A stretch of DNA of 64,000 bases from Sulfolobus acidocaldarius SUSAZ (GCA_000508305.1 CP006977.1:900621-964620), one strand, 5' to 3'; shown: positions 9,161-18,362, counted from the first letter of the stretch. Notes: a model not told the origin generated them from the sequence alone. Translations and numbers: made by a program.

Positions 9161-9970
9161 CTACAAAAGCAAATTAACAACAGCATAGTCAATATGGTAC
9201 GTTATCTGTCTTTCCAATATTTCGGCTGGCTTATTTCCGACTGCCCCTACAGGTACGATCCATGTTCTCAACTCGATATTTCCAGTCTCCTCAAGCTTAT
9301 CATCGCTTAACTTAGCTAACTCCTCTCCTTTTCCTTTCTTCAATGTCTCCAGGATAAAGTTATCAAAATCAATGTCAATTTTACCATAATAGGGCGTTCC
9401 TGGAAAATGGGACAAACCTCCTGTACCAATTATAGCAACCTTTTCGTTCTCTGGTCTTTTCTTAGCTACAATTCTGGCAATAGCCCTACCCAACTCGAAG
9501 CATCTTCTTACAGGCATTTTAGGTTCCACGTTAGCATTTAAGTGGATAGGTACGATTGGAATTGAGTAATCCCTGAATATGTCCAATAAGGGTATGAAGA
9601 AGGCATGTGAAAGGGGTTTGTGCTGGGAGAAAGATGGGTCAAATCCCTCCTCTACTAAACCGAATAAAATGGATTTTGCTAGCTCGTAGTGGATTTCATA
9701 TTTTACTACACCTTTTTTAGGAACCCTGGCTTCAGCCTCTCTATCAACTATTACGCTAAGCATGGGAAAATTATCTAGGAAATATGATTCAAGATGATCA
9801 GGTGCTATTATTATTAATGCGTCAGGTTCAGCCTTTCTTATCCTCTTCCCTAACTCATATATAGCGTCATGTATCTTTTTTGTCTGTTCAGCATAAACTT
9901 GGGAATATGTTACCTCCTTTCCCAGTTGTGGAGCATGTGAACTACATGCTGCAGAAACTACCCTCCCCAT
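9161..9970 (-). CDS. Class III extradiol dioxygenase, LigB-type catalytic subunit
   Basis: A 269-residue LigB-fold protein. Likely Fe(II) ligands are visible: H12 in SSHAP, H59 in APDHLE and E233 in GNIELRTW, matching the two His and one Glu of LigB. A conserved GTGGLSHFPG loop is near residue 182. Such enzymes open catecholic rings next to the two hydroxyls, using O2. It ends the Rieske operon (alpha, beta, small protein, LigB), about 150 bases after the small gene, so it probably acts on the diol made by that oxygenase. A LigA-like gene lies 4 kb away at 13965-14258. Substrate cannot be told from sequence. Confidence 0.85.
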   Translation of the reverse strand: MGRVVSAACSSHAPQLGKEVTYSQVYAEQTKKIHDAIYELGKRIRKAEPDALIIIAPDHLESYFLDNFPMLSVIVDREAEARVPKKGVVKYEIHYELAKSILFGLVEEGFDPSFSQHKPLSHAFFIPLLDIFRDYSIPIVPIHLNANVEPKMPVRRCFELGRAIARIVAKKRPENEKVAIIGTGGLSHFPGTPYYGKIDIDFDNFILETLKKGKGEELAKLSDDKLEETGNIELRTWIVPVGAVGNKPAEILERQITYHIDYAVVNLLL

Positions 9971-10123
9971 AACATAACCACTTTAATTATATTATAAAAA
10001 GACTGAATTTAAATTTTACCTTAATATTTGTTACCTCAATTTAATATAAAAAGCAAATTATGAATCTAGAGAAAGGTCTAAGACACCTGGAAAAAAGAAA
10101 GACTTTACTTCAAAATACCGAAA

Positions 10124-10357
10124 CTATAAGGGCTCTAATCTCTGATACTTTTCCTTTATAACTTTTTGAACTAATTCTAAGATCTCCTTATCATCCAAAA
10201 GCGTAAGGAAATCTAACTCTAGGGGATCCAAGTAGATCTCCCTGTCAAACTTTGTAGACGATATCTTCAATCTAGAACCGTTTGCGCTGTTATCTATACT
10301 GACCCTGACATAGGCGAATTCGTTCATTAATTCAATCTCTTGGGTCACATGGAACAC
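10124..10357 (-). CDS. Small Rieske-operon protein A (paralogue of 18099-18362)
   Basis: A 77-residue acidic protein that starts two bases after the beta-subunit stop. It aligns end to end with the small protein at 18099-18362: both have NE[FY]A[FY]V near residue 13-25, NG-x-RL, and a shared block IYLDPLxLxxLT followed by an Asp/Glu-Lys segment. No Cys or His cluster is present, so it is not a ferredoxin. I know no family for it. Its fixed place after alpha and beta in two divergent operons suggests a third component or assembly factor of these oxygenases. Confidence 0.75.
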   Translation of the reverse strand: MFHVTQEIELMNEFAYVRVSIDNSANGSRLKISSTKFDREIYLDPLELDFLTLLDDKEILELVQKVIKEKYQRLEPL

Positions 10358-10359
10358 CG

Positions 10360-10857
10360 CTATAGGATAAAGCTCAAGTTCCTAGCCTTTAAAATGGTAT
10401 CTTGTATGATTACTTCCCTATACCTTATCTTGAATCTTTCATTATCTTTCACAATCTCGTCCTTCCTTCTTGCAAATATCATCTCAGGGCTTAGGTCACC
10501 TCTATCTCGATAGAAAATCAGGTTGCTCTTAACTATGTACGACCTATCCTTTCTATCTATTATCATAATATTTGAGACCGTTCTCATTGTGTGAGATGGT
10601 GGGTTCTCAGCCCATGCAGTCTCAACAAATAACCTATTCACTCTTCTCTCTAAACTTACTTTATCCTCATCTAAAATAGGAATCAGCTCTGCATTAGAAG
10701 TAAAATCCACAAGATAAACCTTATAGTTTACATCGTCAGTTAGGAGGGAAAACCAGTCCTTGTATTTTCTTTCATCCAGCATCTCAGCCTCTTGATACAG
10801 AAAATTGACTATAGACAGATACTCGCCATAGTTATACTCAGTCATCTCACTCACCAC
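10360..10857 (-). CDS. Aromatic-ring-hydroxylating dioxygenase, beta subunit
   Basis: A 165-residue protein of the NTF2-like (SnoaL-type) fold used by small subunits of Rieske dioxygenases. Family signatures are the N-terminal FLYQEAEMLDERKYKDW block and the central RRVNRLFVETAWAENPPSH-like block before an RxxxSNI strand. It supports assembly of the alpha3beta3 enzyme and has no catalytic residues of its own. Its start lies inside the end of the alpha gene (7-base overlap), showing translational coupling. Confidence 0.88.
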   Translation of the reverse strand: MVSEMTEYNYGEYLSIVNFLYQEAEMLDERKYKDWFSLLTDDVNYKVYLVDFTSNAELIPILDEDKVSLERRVNRLFVETAWAENPPSHTMRTVSNIMIIDRKDRSYIVKSNLIFYRDRGDLSPEMIFARRKDEIVKDNERFKIRYREVIIQDTILKARNLSFIL

Positions 10858-12137
10858 TCATTAAGGTATTGATACCATGTGGAGTAGAATCCTCTAAGGG
10901 ATACTTCACCATAATACTCACCAACAACCCCCTTAGCTCCGCTTCCTAGAACCTGATCTGCTTCCTTATCCATGCCTAATCCCCTCTGATAATTTAGCCC
11001 GAAATTGAATCCGTTTCTAAATAGTTTATACTGATTTTCATTTAACCTTTGCCAGACCTCACCGTCATCTTGCTCCAATAACCCACCTGGACCGAACTCG
11101 TGCATAGCTCTTCTAAATATCTCCTTCTTCGTTTCCACGGGAAGATCTTTAAATAACAATACACCACCTGCTAACTCAGTCTTTGTTGGACCCCTTGGAT
11201 GCCAAACCCTGAAAACTATGTAATTCCACGTGAAGTGGAACGAAAGATTAGGGAATATATGGAAAGGACCAAAGGGAAACATATTTTTAACAAACTCACC
11301 ATATTTTTGCACGAGTTTTTGACCTGCGTTATATACTTTATCCCTAAAGGGCATTATCCTCTCTATGTCTACTGCTGACCTGGCTGTACCTCCAGGTATT
11401 GACACTATACCATGTCCATTCCCTGGGTATATTGCACGTACATTATTGGTATACGGTCGCCTTAATCCAATATTAACTACAGATGCATGGGTAGAGGACG
11501 CATGATAAGCGTCTCCTGCAAAGTTCTCGATAGTCAACTTCCAGTTGACTGGTATTAGCCACCTATGTATACCTCCATACACCTCAAGATTCTCTCCTCC
11601 GTCAAACATATCCAATATCAAATCCAGGTATAACTTCATGTTCCCCAAAAACTCTTCCAATGGAACCGGACTATTGGAAAATGTAGCCCATATTCCTCCT
11701 TTATAAAACGCGATATTTTTAATCTCTTTGAGTCCCCACTCTTCCTTATTCAATATGTCCGTGTATGCTGGCTCGTAATATGGTACACCTACTAATTTTC
11801 CCTCAGTTGAAAATGTCCATCCATGGTATGGACATCTGAAGAACATTGAATTGCCTGAGGTCGCTCTACATAGTTTCATACCTTTATGCGGACAATAATC
11901 AATAAATGCTCTTACCCTACTGTCCTGATCTCTCACTACAATAACTGGAACTTCCCCCATAGTTGTTGTAAAATAATCTCCCTTCTGTTTGATCATTGAC
12001 TCAAATCCCAGGAATAACCATGTTTTCCTAAAAACCGTCTCTAACTCCCTCTCGTAAATATCTTCATCCACAAAAATTGAGATAGGTATAATACCCTTTT
12101 CAGGTGAAAAATTAGCTAACTTACTTTTTATGTCCAT
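10851..12137 (-). CDS. Aromatic-ring-hydroxylating dioxygenase, alpha subunit (Rieske)
   Basis: A 428-residue alpha subunit. The Rieske [2Fe-2S] ligands are C82-x-H84 and C102-x2-H105. The mononuclear iron site is in NFAGDAYHASSTH (D209, H212, H217), with a late acidic DDGE stretch near 357 that may give the third ligand. The enzyme adds O2 to an aromatic ring or oxidises a side chain using electrons from a ferredoxin/reductase, neither of which is encoded in the window. It heads a four-gene minus-strand operon (alpha, beta, small protein, LigB). Sequence is clearly different from the second alpha subunit at 16161, so the two likely take different substrates. Confidence 0.92.
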   Translation of the reverse strand: MDIKSKLANFSPEKGIIPISIFVDEDIYERELETVFRKTWLFLGFESMIKQKGDYFTTTMGEVPVIVVRDQDSRVRAFIDYCPHKGMKLCRATSGNSMFFRCPYHGWTFSTEGKLVGVPYYEPAYTDILNKEEWGLKEIKNIAFYKGGIWATFSNSPVPLEEFLGNMKLYLDLILDMFDGGENLEVYGGIHRWLIPVNWKLTIENFAGDAYHASSTHASVVNIGLRRPYTNNVRAIYPGNGHGIVSIPGGTARSAVDIERIMPFRDKVYNAGQKLVQKYGEFVKNMFPFGPFHIFPNLSFHFTWNYIVFRVWHPRGPTKTELAGGVLLFKDLPVETKKEIFRRAMHEFGPGGLLEQDDGEVWQRLNENQYKLFRNGFNFGLNYQRGLGMDKEADQVLGSGAKGVVGEYYGEVSLRGFYSTWYQYLNEW

Positions 12138-12270
12138 AACCTTTACCTCGTTATTATTTTTTATTAATATTTCATGATTATAAAAATTTTGTGGTTAAAA
12201 ACTATAACGAATTGTAATCTATAACTATAAGAATAATATATGTTTAACTATTTATATTTTTTGATAAGTG

Positions 12271-13851
12271 TTAATCTCTCTCCTTTAAGGCTCTTCTCAT
12301 TATTTTCCCTGAAGCTGTCTTAGGTAGCTCATCCACAAATACCACTTCTCTTGGGACCTTGAAGTTAGCTAACCTCTGCTTAACAAACTCAATGATGTCG
12401 TTCTCAGACACCCTGCCTTTATAATCGTTTTTTAAAACTACATATGCCTTAGGTATCTCTCCCCTGTACGAATCACTTTTTCCTACCACAGCCACTTCCT
12501 TTACGGCTGGGTGTTGATAGATAATGTCCTCCACTTCTCTGGGCCACACCTTAAAGCCTGACACGATTATCAAATCCTTTACCCTATCCACATAATACAA
12601 CCAACCGTCTTTATCGACCTTGCCTAGATCTCCTGTATAAACCCATCCATCCCTTATGGTTTTAGCTGTCTCCTCAGGTTTCTTCCAGTAACCCTTCATG
12701 ACGTGCGGACCCCTAACAATTATTTCACCTACCTCACCAGGTTCCAACTCCTTACCTGTTGAGTCCACTATTTTAACTTCGGTAAATGGTACAGGTTTAC
12801 CTATCGACATTGCATTAGTCTCGGGATCATAGGGAGCCCTCTCCTCAACGGGTTCCACAGAAATAGTTCCCGTCGTCTCAGTCATACCATATCCATTTCT
12901 GATATGCACTCCCGTAAGTTTTTCCCATTCATCAACGACCCGTTTAGGTAAGGGAGCTCCTCCAGAATATAACTTTTTAAAGGAAGAAAGGTCTCGCTTC
13001 TTAAAATCTGGATGGTTCATCAGCGAGATGTAGCCTGTGGCAGGTAATAAAGTAAAGGATACTTTCCACTTCTCTATTAATCTCAAAGCCTCTCCAGGCT
13101 CAAACCTATACATTATCATAAATGGTAATTGAGAAATGAGACTAGTTGCAGTTAGCACGATGCCTATGTTGTGAGACATGGGGGAGAAAATAGCCATAGT
13201 GTCTTTTTCATCTAGTTTAAAAGACTGCTTTATTGTCATAGCGCCAAAGAAGAGGTTATAATGAGTGTACATAGCACCTTTAGGCTTACCTGTAGTCCCT
13301 GAGGTATAAAGTATAGTTGATAACTCTTCTTCTGTAGCGACATGAACATCTCTTAGTTCCCTGTTGTCTTTTATAATATACATATAATCATGGTCTGCTC
13401 CAAGAGGATATTGCCTAGAGATACTAGAGAGATATGGGGGTACTTGAGAAAGGTACTCTAAGCCAGTTGTGGTAATCACCATTTCAATCTTAGTCCTGTC
13501 AAGTATGGGTAGCAGGTTGCTCTTAACCTCTGTCTCTAGACCTATCAGAACCTTACACTCTGAGTCGTTTAAAAAATACTCTAGCTCATGGCTTTTGTAC
13601 ATGATATTCAATGGCACTATTATACCTCCTATAGCCCATGTAGCCAATTCAGTTATCAAAAACTGTGGTATATTCTGTAAGTATATGCACACTCTATCTC
13701 CCCTACTTATTCCCCTCTCCACCAGATAGTTTCCTAAAATTTTTGCATGTCTTGTAATTGAAAGGGTCTGTATTGCTTCATCAAAATAATAGATGATTAT
13801 ATTTCTCTTTGGTGCTTCAAAAATATCTTTATACACAGGACTGAATTCCAT
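12271..13851 (-). CDS. AMP-forming acyl-CoA ligase (fatty acid/aromatic acid type)
   Basis: A 526-residue member of the ANL superfamily. The ATP loop is YTSGTTGKPKGAM (near residue 185), the A5 motif is NGYGMTETTG, the hinge is in YYVDRVKDLIIVSGFKVWP, and the C-terminal catalytic Lys is in KTASGKIMRR. It activates a carboxylic acid with ATP and CoA. Placed between the Rieske/LigB operon and the LigA-like gene, it probably activates an aromatic acid or a ring-cleavage product. It is divergent from the LigA-like gene with a 113-base shared promoter region that has an inverted repeat. Confidence 0.9.
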   Translation of the reverse strand: MEFSPVYKDIFEAPKRNIIIYYFDEAIQTLSITRHAKILGNYLVERGISRGDRVCIYLQNIPQFLITELATWAIGGIIVPLNIMYKSHELEYFLNDSECKVLIGLETEVKSNLLPILDRTKIEMVITTTGLEYLSQVPPYLSSISRQYPLGADHDYMYIIKDNRELRDVHVATEEELSTILYTSGTTGKPKGAMYTHYNLFFGAMTIKQSFKLDEKDTMAIFSPMSHNIGIVLTATSLISQLPFMIMYRFEPGEALRLIEKWKVSFTLLPATGYISLMNHPDFKKRDLSSFKKLYSGGAPLPKRVVDEWEKLTGVHIRNGYGMTETTGTISVEPVEERAPYDPETNAMSIGKPVPFTEVKIVDSTGKELEPGEVGEIIVRGPHVMKGYWKKPEETAKTIRDGWVYTGDLGKVDKDGWLYYVDRVKDLIIVSGFKVWPREVEDIIYQHPAVKEVAVVGKSDSYRGEIPKAYVVLKNDYKGRVSENDIIEFVKQRLANFKVPREVVFVDELPKTASGKIMRRALKERD

Positions 13852-13886
13852 AGTTCATATAAAATTGATTAGTAATGAATAAAAAC

Positions 13887-13915
13887 TTTACTTTTTTGTG
13901 ATAGATAAAAGTAAA
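13887..13915. promoter_or_regulatory. Inverted repeat between the ligase and LigA-like genes
   Basis: TTTACTTTT (13887-13895) and AAAAGTAAA (13907-13915) form perfect 9-base arms around an 11-base spacer. The site sits in the 113-base divergent promoter region, about 35-65 bases upstream of the ligase start. It could be an operator serving both genes; no binding protein is known. Confidence 0.4.
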
Positions 13916-13930
13916 ACTACGTAAACAAAG

Positions 13931-13938
13931 CTTTTAAA
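13931..13938 (+). promoter_or_regulatory. TATA box of the LigA-like gene
   Basis: CTTTTAAA lies about 30 bases before ATG 13965, the spacing expected for a start site just upstream of the start codon. Confidence 0.5.
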
Positions 13939-13964
13939 CCATTAAATGATGTATTAAATTTGAA

Positions 13965-14258
13965 ATGCCAAATAAATTATATGATTTTTCAGACCCAAGA
14001 CTATATAATTTACACAAGTTACTAAGAGACGTAGTAGATAATATAGAAATAAGGGAGAGGTTTTTTAGATCGCCTAACGAAGTAGCTAAAATGTATAATG
14101 TGAGCGAAAATGAGAAGGAGATTATTTTAAGAGCAGATCCTAAAGAGATGTTTGATTACGGTATAAATCCCTATCTAATCCATGACTATCGGCTAGTCGC
14201 TCTAGGTATAGGAGATAGACCACCAGAAATACAGGTAGTATATAAGGAGAAAAAATAA
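13965..14258 (+). CDS. LigA-like extradiol dioxygenase small subunit
   Basis: A 97-residue, mostly helical protein resembling LigA, the small subunit or lid domain of class III extradiol dioxygenases. The family pattern is a helix ending in RERFFRSPNEVAKMYNVSE, then an LRADPKEMFDYGINPYL helix-turn, and a short tail. LigA caps the active site of LigB. The only LigB in the window is 4 kb away on the other strand (9161), behind the Rieske genes. The pair may still form one enzyme, or this protein may serve another LigB. The gene stands alone and has its own TATA box. Confidence 0.75.
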   Translation: MPNKLYDFSDPRLYNLHKLLRDVVDNIEIRERFFRSPNEVAKMYNVSENEKEIILRADPKEMFDYGINPYLIHDYRLVALGIGDRPPEIQVVYKEKK

Positions 14259-14406
14259 TCTTAGTCGAAGATCTTTTTCTTTTTTCTAGCATTTAATTTT
14301 AGTATTCTCGCATTGCAAAATTATCCCGATAAATAACAGGAAACTCAGGAATTTAAAGGATATTTTAGGACAATAAAAAATCCTGAACTTAATTTTTCTT
14401 CCTTTA

Positions 14407-15729
14407 TCAGAGTTCTAATTGCCTGTCTTTAGTCTCTATAATTAACGCTATTGTTGATATTATCGAAATTATTGCGAATATAACTATTATAGTGGATAGA
14501 TATGGCCATGCTTTACTGTATCCTCCTACAGCATCTATTATAGCTGGAGCACCGAAACCTGCTATAAATCCAATTATTAGACCAGTTAGTTGGTAACTTA
14601 GTCCTGACCCCGAGTATCTATATCTTGCAGGGAAATTTTCTGTTAGACTGGCTGAGTATGCACCTGCTACTGCTTGTATTGATCCCCAGTACAATACGAA
14701 ACCTAAAATAATCAGACCGAGACTTTTAGTACTTAAGAGGAGGAAGCAGGGAAAGGCAAATATTGCAATAAGTGCATTCCATATAATCATCATAATTTTT
14801 CTTCCGACCCGATCGGCTAAGTAACCTGTAAGTATAATCAATGGCGATATTACGACCGATGCAACTCCTAATGCCAGGTTTCCGGTTATAGGACTAAATC
14901 CGATACTTCCTAAATATTGAACTGCATAAGGTGCTATTGTTATTAATCCTCCTCCAAAAAATGGTAATCCTACTAATATCAAGCCTATTATTTGCCTAGT
15001 GTTCTTGCTAAATACAGTAACCGCAGGGGTCTTTTCAATCATCTTTTTGTTAACTAGTTCGGTGAAAACGGTACTTTCATATGTAATATATCTGATAATA
15101 ACACCAAAAATTACTAGGACTCCTCCAATAACAAAAGGAATCCTCCAACCTATGGTAACGAAGGAAGGTCCTGTGAGTACTGAGGCAGCATATACTGCTA
15201 ATGACGAGACCCCTAGACCTAGAGGTAAAGTCATAGGAACCAAAGAGGTCCAGAAGCCTCTATTCCCAGATTTAGCATACTCTGAGACCCATGTAAGTGC
15301 ACCACCGTATTCGCCACCTACTCCGATTCCGAATATTATTCTCCAAAGGAAGACTAGATATGCTGCTGCTATACCAATTGAAGCTGTTCCTGGAGTAGCT
15401 GAAAGTGCGAATTGTGACCCACCCATTAGAATCAGTGTTAATATAAGTGTATACTTCCTTCCACGTTTATCTCCTATGTGTCCGAAGATAAAAGCACCAA
15501 TTGGTCTTGTTAAGTAAGACACAAGGAATGATAAGGCAGTAACATATACAGCTATACTAGAAGGTAGACCTGAAAAATACACTGTAGGCCAGACTGTGGA
15601 TGCTGCGGCACTAGCTAAGAAGAAATCATACCAATCGACAAAAGTACCTATAGCAGATGCGGTTGCAACTCTTCTAAGGTGAGATTCTGGACTTATCTCC
15701 TTACCTATAGGCTTATCTGGCTTCGCCAT
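14407..15729 (-). CDS. MHS-family MFS transporter (organic/aromatic acid:H+ symporter type)
   Basis: A 440-residue, 12-helix transporter. It has the metabolite:H+ symporter signatures: ATASAIGTFVDWYDFFLA at helix 1, RPIGAFIFGHIGDKRGRKYTL-like loop 2-3 (here split by a conserved GDKRGRK), and GVGGEYGGA in helix 4-5. This family carries citrate, alpha-ketoglutarate, shikimate and benzoate-type acids with protons, suiting the acidic medium. Located between the two Rieske gene sets, it may import the aromatic acid. A paralogue at 18446-19766 is frameshifted, so this may be the only working copy here. Confidence 0.88.
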   Translation of the reverse strand: MAKPDKPIGKEISPESHLRRVATASAIGTFVDWYDFFLASAAASTVWPTVYFSGLPSSIAVYVTALSFLVSYLTRPIGAFIFGHIGDKRGRKYTLILTLILMGGSQFALSATPGTASIGIAAAYLVFLWRIIFGIGVGGEYGGALTWVSEYAKSGNRGFWTSLVPMTLPLGLGVSSLAVYAASVLTGPSFVTIGWRIPFVIGGVLVIFGVIIRYITYESTVFTELVNKKMIEKTPAVTVFSKNTRQIIGLILVGLPFFGGGLITIAPYAVQYLGSIGFSPITGNLALGVASVVISPLIILTGYLADRVGRKIMMIIWNALIAIFAFPCFLLLSTKSLGLIILGFVLYWGSIQAVAGAYSASLTENFPARYRYSGSGLSYQLTGLIIGFIAGFGAPAIIDAVGGYSKAWPYLSTIIVIFAIISIISTIALIIETKDRQLEL

Positions 15730-15840
15730 TTTTATCTACTTTTAGTGTATATTCAGTGCATATATAAGTCTTTTTTATAATAAAACATTATTTATATATC
15801 TTTTACTACATGATAAATATTGAAGTTTTTGCTAAACCGT

Positions 15841-15856
15841 TCTGTTGAGCAACAGA
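15841..15856. promoter_or_regulatory. Perfect 16-base palindrome, candidate operator
   Basis: TCTGTTGAGCAACAGA has 7-base perfect arms around AG. It lies between the divergent transporter and Rieske operon, about 112 bases from one start and 305 from the other. The symmetry fits a dimeric repressor or activator; which one is unknown. Confidence 0.45.
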
Positions 15857-16117
15857 GATTTTCATTATTGCTAAAATTAACTAAGGATTAATACTGATGA
15901 ACATTACACTATAGAAGGTGCCACCAACTAAGAACTAAATAATTATTTTCTGACTTCTTTCCTAAAGTTAAAATTTTCAATTTTTATCTGAAACGAATAT
16001 TAAGATTCTTTACTGACACTAAATGTTTAAACGATATCTAGGTATGAATCTACACAAAAATCAATTCCACATGTAATCCAAACATGCTTAACATATTAAT
16101 CAAAATAATAAGGAAGG

Positions 16118-16126
16118 TTTTTATAC
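16118..16126 (+). promoter_or_regulatory. TATA box of the second Rieske operon
   Basis: TTTTTATAC lies about 40 bases before TTG 16161, predicting a start site near 16148 and a short leader that contains the Shine-Dalgarno-like AGGTGGG (16148-16154). Confidence 0.5.
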
Positions 16127-16160
16127 TTAGTTTTTGACTCAATATTAAGGTGGGTAAGCA

Positions 16161-17564
16161 TTGGAAGATCTACAGGAGAAAGATAAATTTTCAGACACTC
16201 TGGAATTCTTAGATAGGGCTAGAGAGGATCTGGATGCAGGCGAACTACCTTTAGGGATATTTGCTAGACGAGACGTATTTGAACTTGAAAACATAAAATT
16301 TTGGCCAAGAGTTTGGCATTTTCTAGGACACGAGGGAGAGATTCCTAATCCAGGAGATTATATACTGAGAAATATTGGACCCAGAAATCAGGTAATAGTG
16401 GTTAGAGGAGAAGACGGAGAAATAAGGGGTTTTTTAAATGCCTGCAGACACAGGGGAAGAGCTTTCTGTAAGACGGAAAAGGGAAATGCGGCGTATTTCA
16501 GATGTCCTTATCATTTTTGGACATACTCTAATAAGGGAGAGCTTGTAGGGGTACCACAAGATAATACATTCAAGATCAATAGACGAGAATATAACTTGAT
16601 ACCTGTTAGAGTTGAGAGCTACAGGGGCTTTCTGTTTGGAAATATGGATCGTAAGGCTGAAAAATTAGAGGACTATTTAGGCGAATATAAGTGGTACATT
16701 GATATAGCTATTAGAGGGGGAGAGCTAGAAGTATATAAGAGCCCTATAAGGTGGATCGTAAACATGAATTGGAAAGCTCCTGTAGATAATTTTGGTAGTG
16801 ATTCATATCACATTGCATTTACCCATAGGTCTACCTATCAAATAAGCGCCAATCCTCTTAGGTTAGAGGATGTTGGTTTATCTCCTCCTGAGGGAGTCCA
16901 AAAAAATGTAGGATTTTCAGGTTACCAATTTGCCTCTGAGAAAGGACATGGTGGTGGAATTACCTCGTTTTACGATATAACTCCTGAAAATTTAGATAAG
17001 ATTGATAAGTTGGACGTGCCTGCTAAGATATATGAGATCTACCCTAAAAATACACTTGATGTATTATCGGAAAAATTGAGTAGTGAGCAACTTAGGGTAT
17101 TAAAACTAGAAATGCTTACCCTAGCATTGTTCAGAATTAGAGTGTTTCCAAATTTTGCCTTTATACTGCACTCCCTTAATGCTGGCGACTCTGAACAGAA
17201 GTATACACAGGATTACCTGGCTAGGTTATGGAGACCTGTAGACTATGATAAAACAGAGGTTTTCACACTATGCATGATACCATCATTTGCAGATGAGAAA
17301 TATAAGAGGGAAAGCTTTAGGCAGTGTGTATTTTTACAGGGACCTGCTGGAATACTAGATAACGATGACGTTATGAATTGGATGTCTCAGACCGAGAATT
17401 CCAAGAATTCTCTCGACTTAAATATGGCTTTAAAGCAGAGACAAAATGAAGGGACAGTCGATAACTTTCCATTGCCTCACAGTGAAATGAAAGTATATAG
17501 AGAGCCTTCCGACTGGTCATCAAAGGCGTTTTGGAGGAAGTACTTTGATCTCATGCTCAGGTGA
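16161..17564 (+). CDS. Second aromatic-ring-hydroxylating dioxygenase, alpha subunit (Rieske)
   Basis: A 467-residue alpha subunit. Rieske ligands are C95-x-H97 and C115-x2-H118; the mononuclear iron site is NFGSDSYHIAFTH (D214, H217, H222) with DNDD near 404 as a possible third-ligand region. It is about 40 residues longer than the first alpha subunit and only distantly similar outside the motifs. The start is TTG 16161, chosen because GGTGGG lies seven bases upstream and no earlier in-frame start fits. It heads the operon alpha, beta, small protein. Ferredoxin and reductase must come from elsewhere. Confidence 0.9.
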   Translation: MEDLQEKDKFSDTLEFLDRAREDLDAGELPLGIFARRDVFELENIKFWPRVWHFLGHEGEIPNPGDYILRNIGPRNQVIVVRGEDGEIRGFLNACRHRGRAFCKTEKGNAAYFRCPYHFWTYSNKGELVGVPQDNTFKINRREYNLIPVRVESYRGFLFGNMDRKAEKLEDYLGEYKWYIDIAIRGGELEVYKSPIRWIVNMNWKAPVDNFGSDSYHIAFTHRSTYQISANPLRLEDVGLSPPEGVQKNVGFSGYQFASEKGHGGGITSFYDITPENLDKIDKLDVPAKIYEIYPKNTLDVLSEKLSSEQLRVLKLEMLTLALFRIRVFPNFAFILHSLNAGDSEQKYTQDYLARLWRPVDYDKTEVFTLCMIPSFADEKYKRESFRQCVFLQGPAGILDNDDVMNWMSQTENSKNSLDLNMALKQRQNEGTVDNFPLPHSEMKVYREPSDWSSKAFWRKYFDLMLR

Positions 17565-17570
17565 TGAAAC

Positions 17571-18083
17571 ATGAATTCCATGAAGATTAACTGTGATGAT
17601 TATCTCGAAGTGCTTAATTTTTATTACAGGGAAGCTGAATTATTAGATTTTTGGAAGTACAGAGAGTGGCTCCAATTAGTAACCGACGACATAGAGTATA
17701 TCTTTTATTCCAGACTAAATATTGAGTCCGATTCTCCATCATCACAACTTGGAGCACCTATAATTATGGATAACAGAGTCTTGTTGGAGAAGAGAATAGA
17801 GAGACTTTATAGTGAATATGCATGGGCAGAAATTCCTAAGTCATTCATCAGGCACCACATATCTAACATAATGATAACTGAAGTAGAGAAGGAGAACCAA
17901 ATCAGAGTTTTAAGTAGTGTACTACTCTTTAGGCATAAACAGGATAATCCCTACTATGAACTCATGTCTTATGAAAGGCATGATGTTCTCAGAAGAATAG
18001 ACGGAAGATGGAAACTAGCTAAAAGAGAAATAATACCCGATTTTAGTTTATTCATCACAGATAACCTTTCTAACATATATTAG
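17571..18083 (+). CDS. Second ring-hydroxylating dioxygenase, beta subunit
   Basis: A 170-residue NTF2-like small subunit. The N-terminal FYYREAELLDFWKYREWL and central EKRIERLYSEYAWAEIPKS blocks match the beta subunit at 10360-10857 in place and kind. It starts six bases after the alpha stop. A second in-frame ATG at 17580 is an alternative start. Its role is structural in the alpha/beta oxygenase. Confidence 0.87.
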   Translation: MNSMKINCDDYLEVLNFYYREAELLDFWKYREWLQLVTDDIEYIFYSRLNIESDSPSSQLGAPIIMDNRVLLEKRIERLYSEYAWAEIPKSFIRHHISNIMITEVEKENQIRVLSSVLLFRHKQDNPYYELMSYERHDVLRRIDGRWKLAKREIIPDFSLFITDNLSNIY

Positions 18084-18098
18084 AGGAGAGAACGAGAA

Positions 18099-18362
18099 AT
18101 GAATATTACGAACAAATATGTACCTTTGACAGACTATATCGAGATAAAAAACGAATATGCATTTGTTTTAATTAGGTTGGTGTCTACGGGTAATGGTATT
18201 CGTCTTGAGATTTATTCACCTAACTTTGGCACAAAAATATACTTAGATCCATTACAACTAGAGTCCTTGACAATTGCAGATGAGAAGGATTTTGAAACCT
18301 TGATAAACGTACTGTACAATGGGAGGAAACACACTGATGGGGACAGAGACCAATATCCATAG
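18099..18362 (+). CDS. Small Rieske-operon protein B (paralogue of 10124-10357)
   Basis: An 87-residue protein, third in the second Rieske operon, 15 bases after the beta gene, with GAGGAGAG as ribosome-binding site. It aligns with the 77-residue protein of the first operon through NEYAFVLIRL, NG-x-RL and IYLDPLQLESLT. The tail (after about residue 75) is charged and not conserved. It has no metal-binding motif. No known family comes to mind. Repeated linkage suggests an oxygenase accessory subunit. Confidence 0.75.
   Translation: MNITNKYVPLTDYIEIKNEYAFVLIRLVSTGNGIRLEIYSPNFGTKIYLDPLQLESLTIADEKDFETLINVLYNGRKHTDGDRDQYP

Larger units (their letters stand above)
15730..16160. other. Divergent promoter region between transporter and second Rieske operon
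   Basis: These 430 bases hold promoters for both sides: CATATATAAG at 15759-15768 for the minus-strand transporter, and TTTTTATAC at 16118-16126 for the Rieske operon. They also hold a 16-base palindrome at 15841-15856. No gene is visible. Confidence 0.55.

Noticed and set aside
14999-15517. 172-codon plus-strand open frame
   Set aside because: It lies wholly antisense within the MHS transporter, whose motifs are clear on the minus strand.
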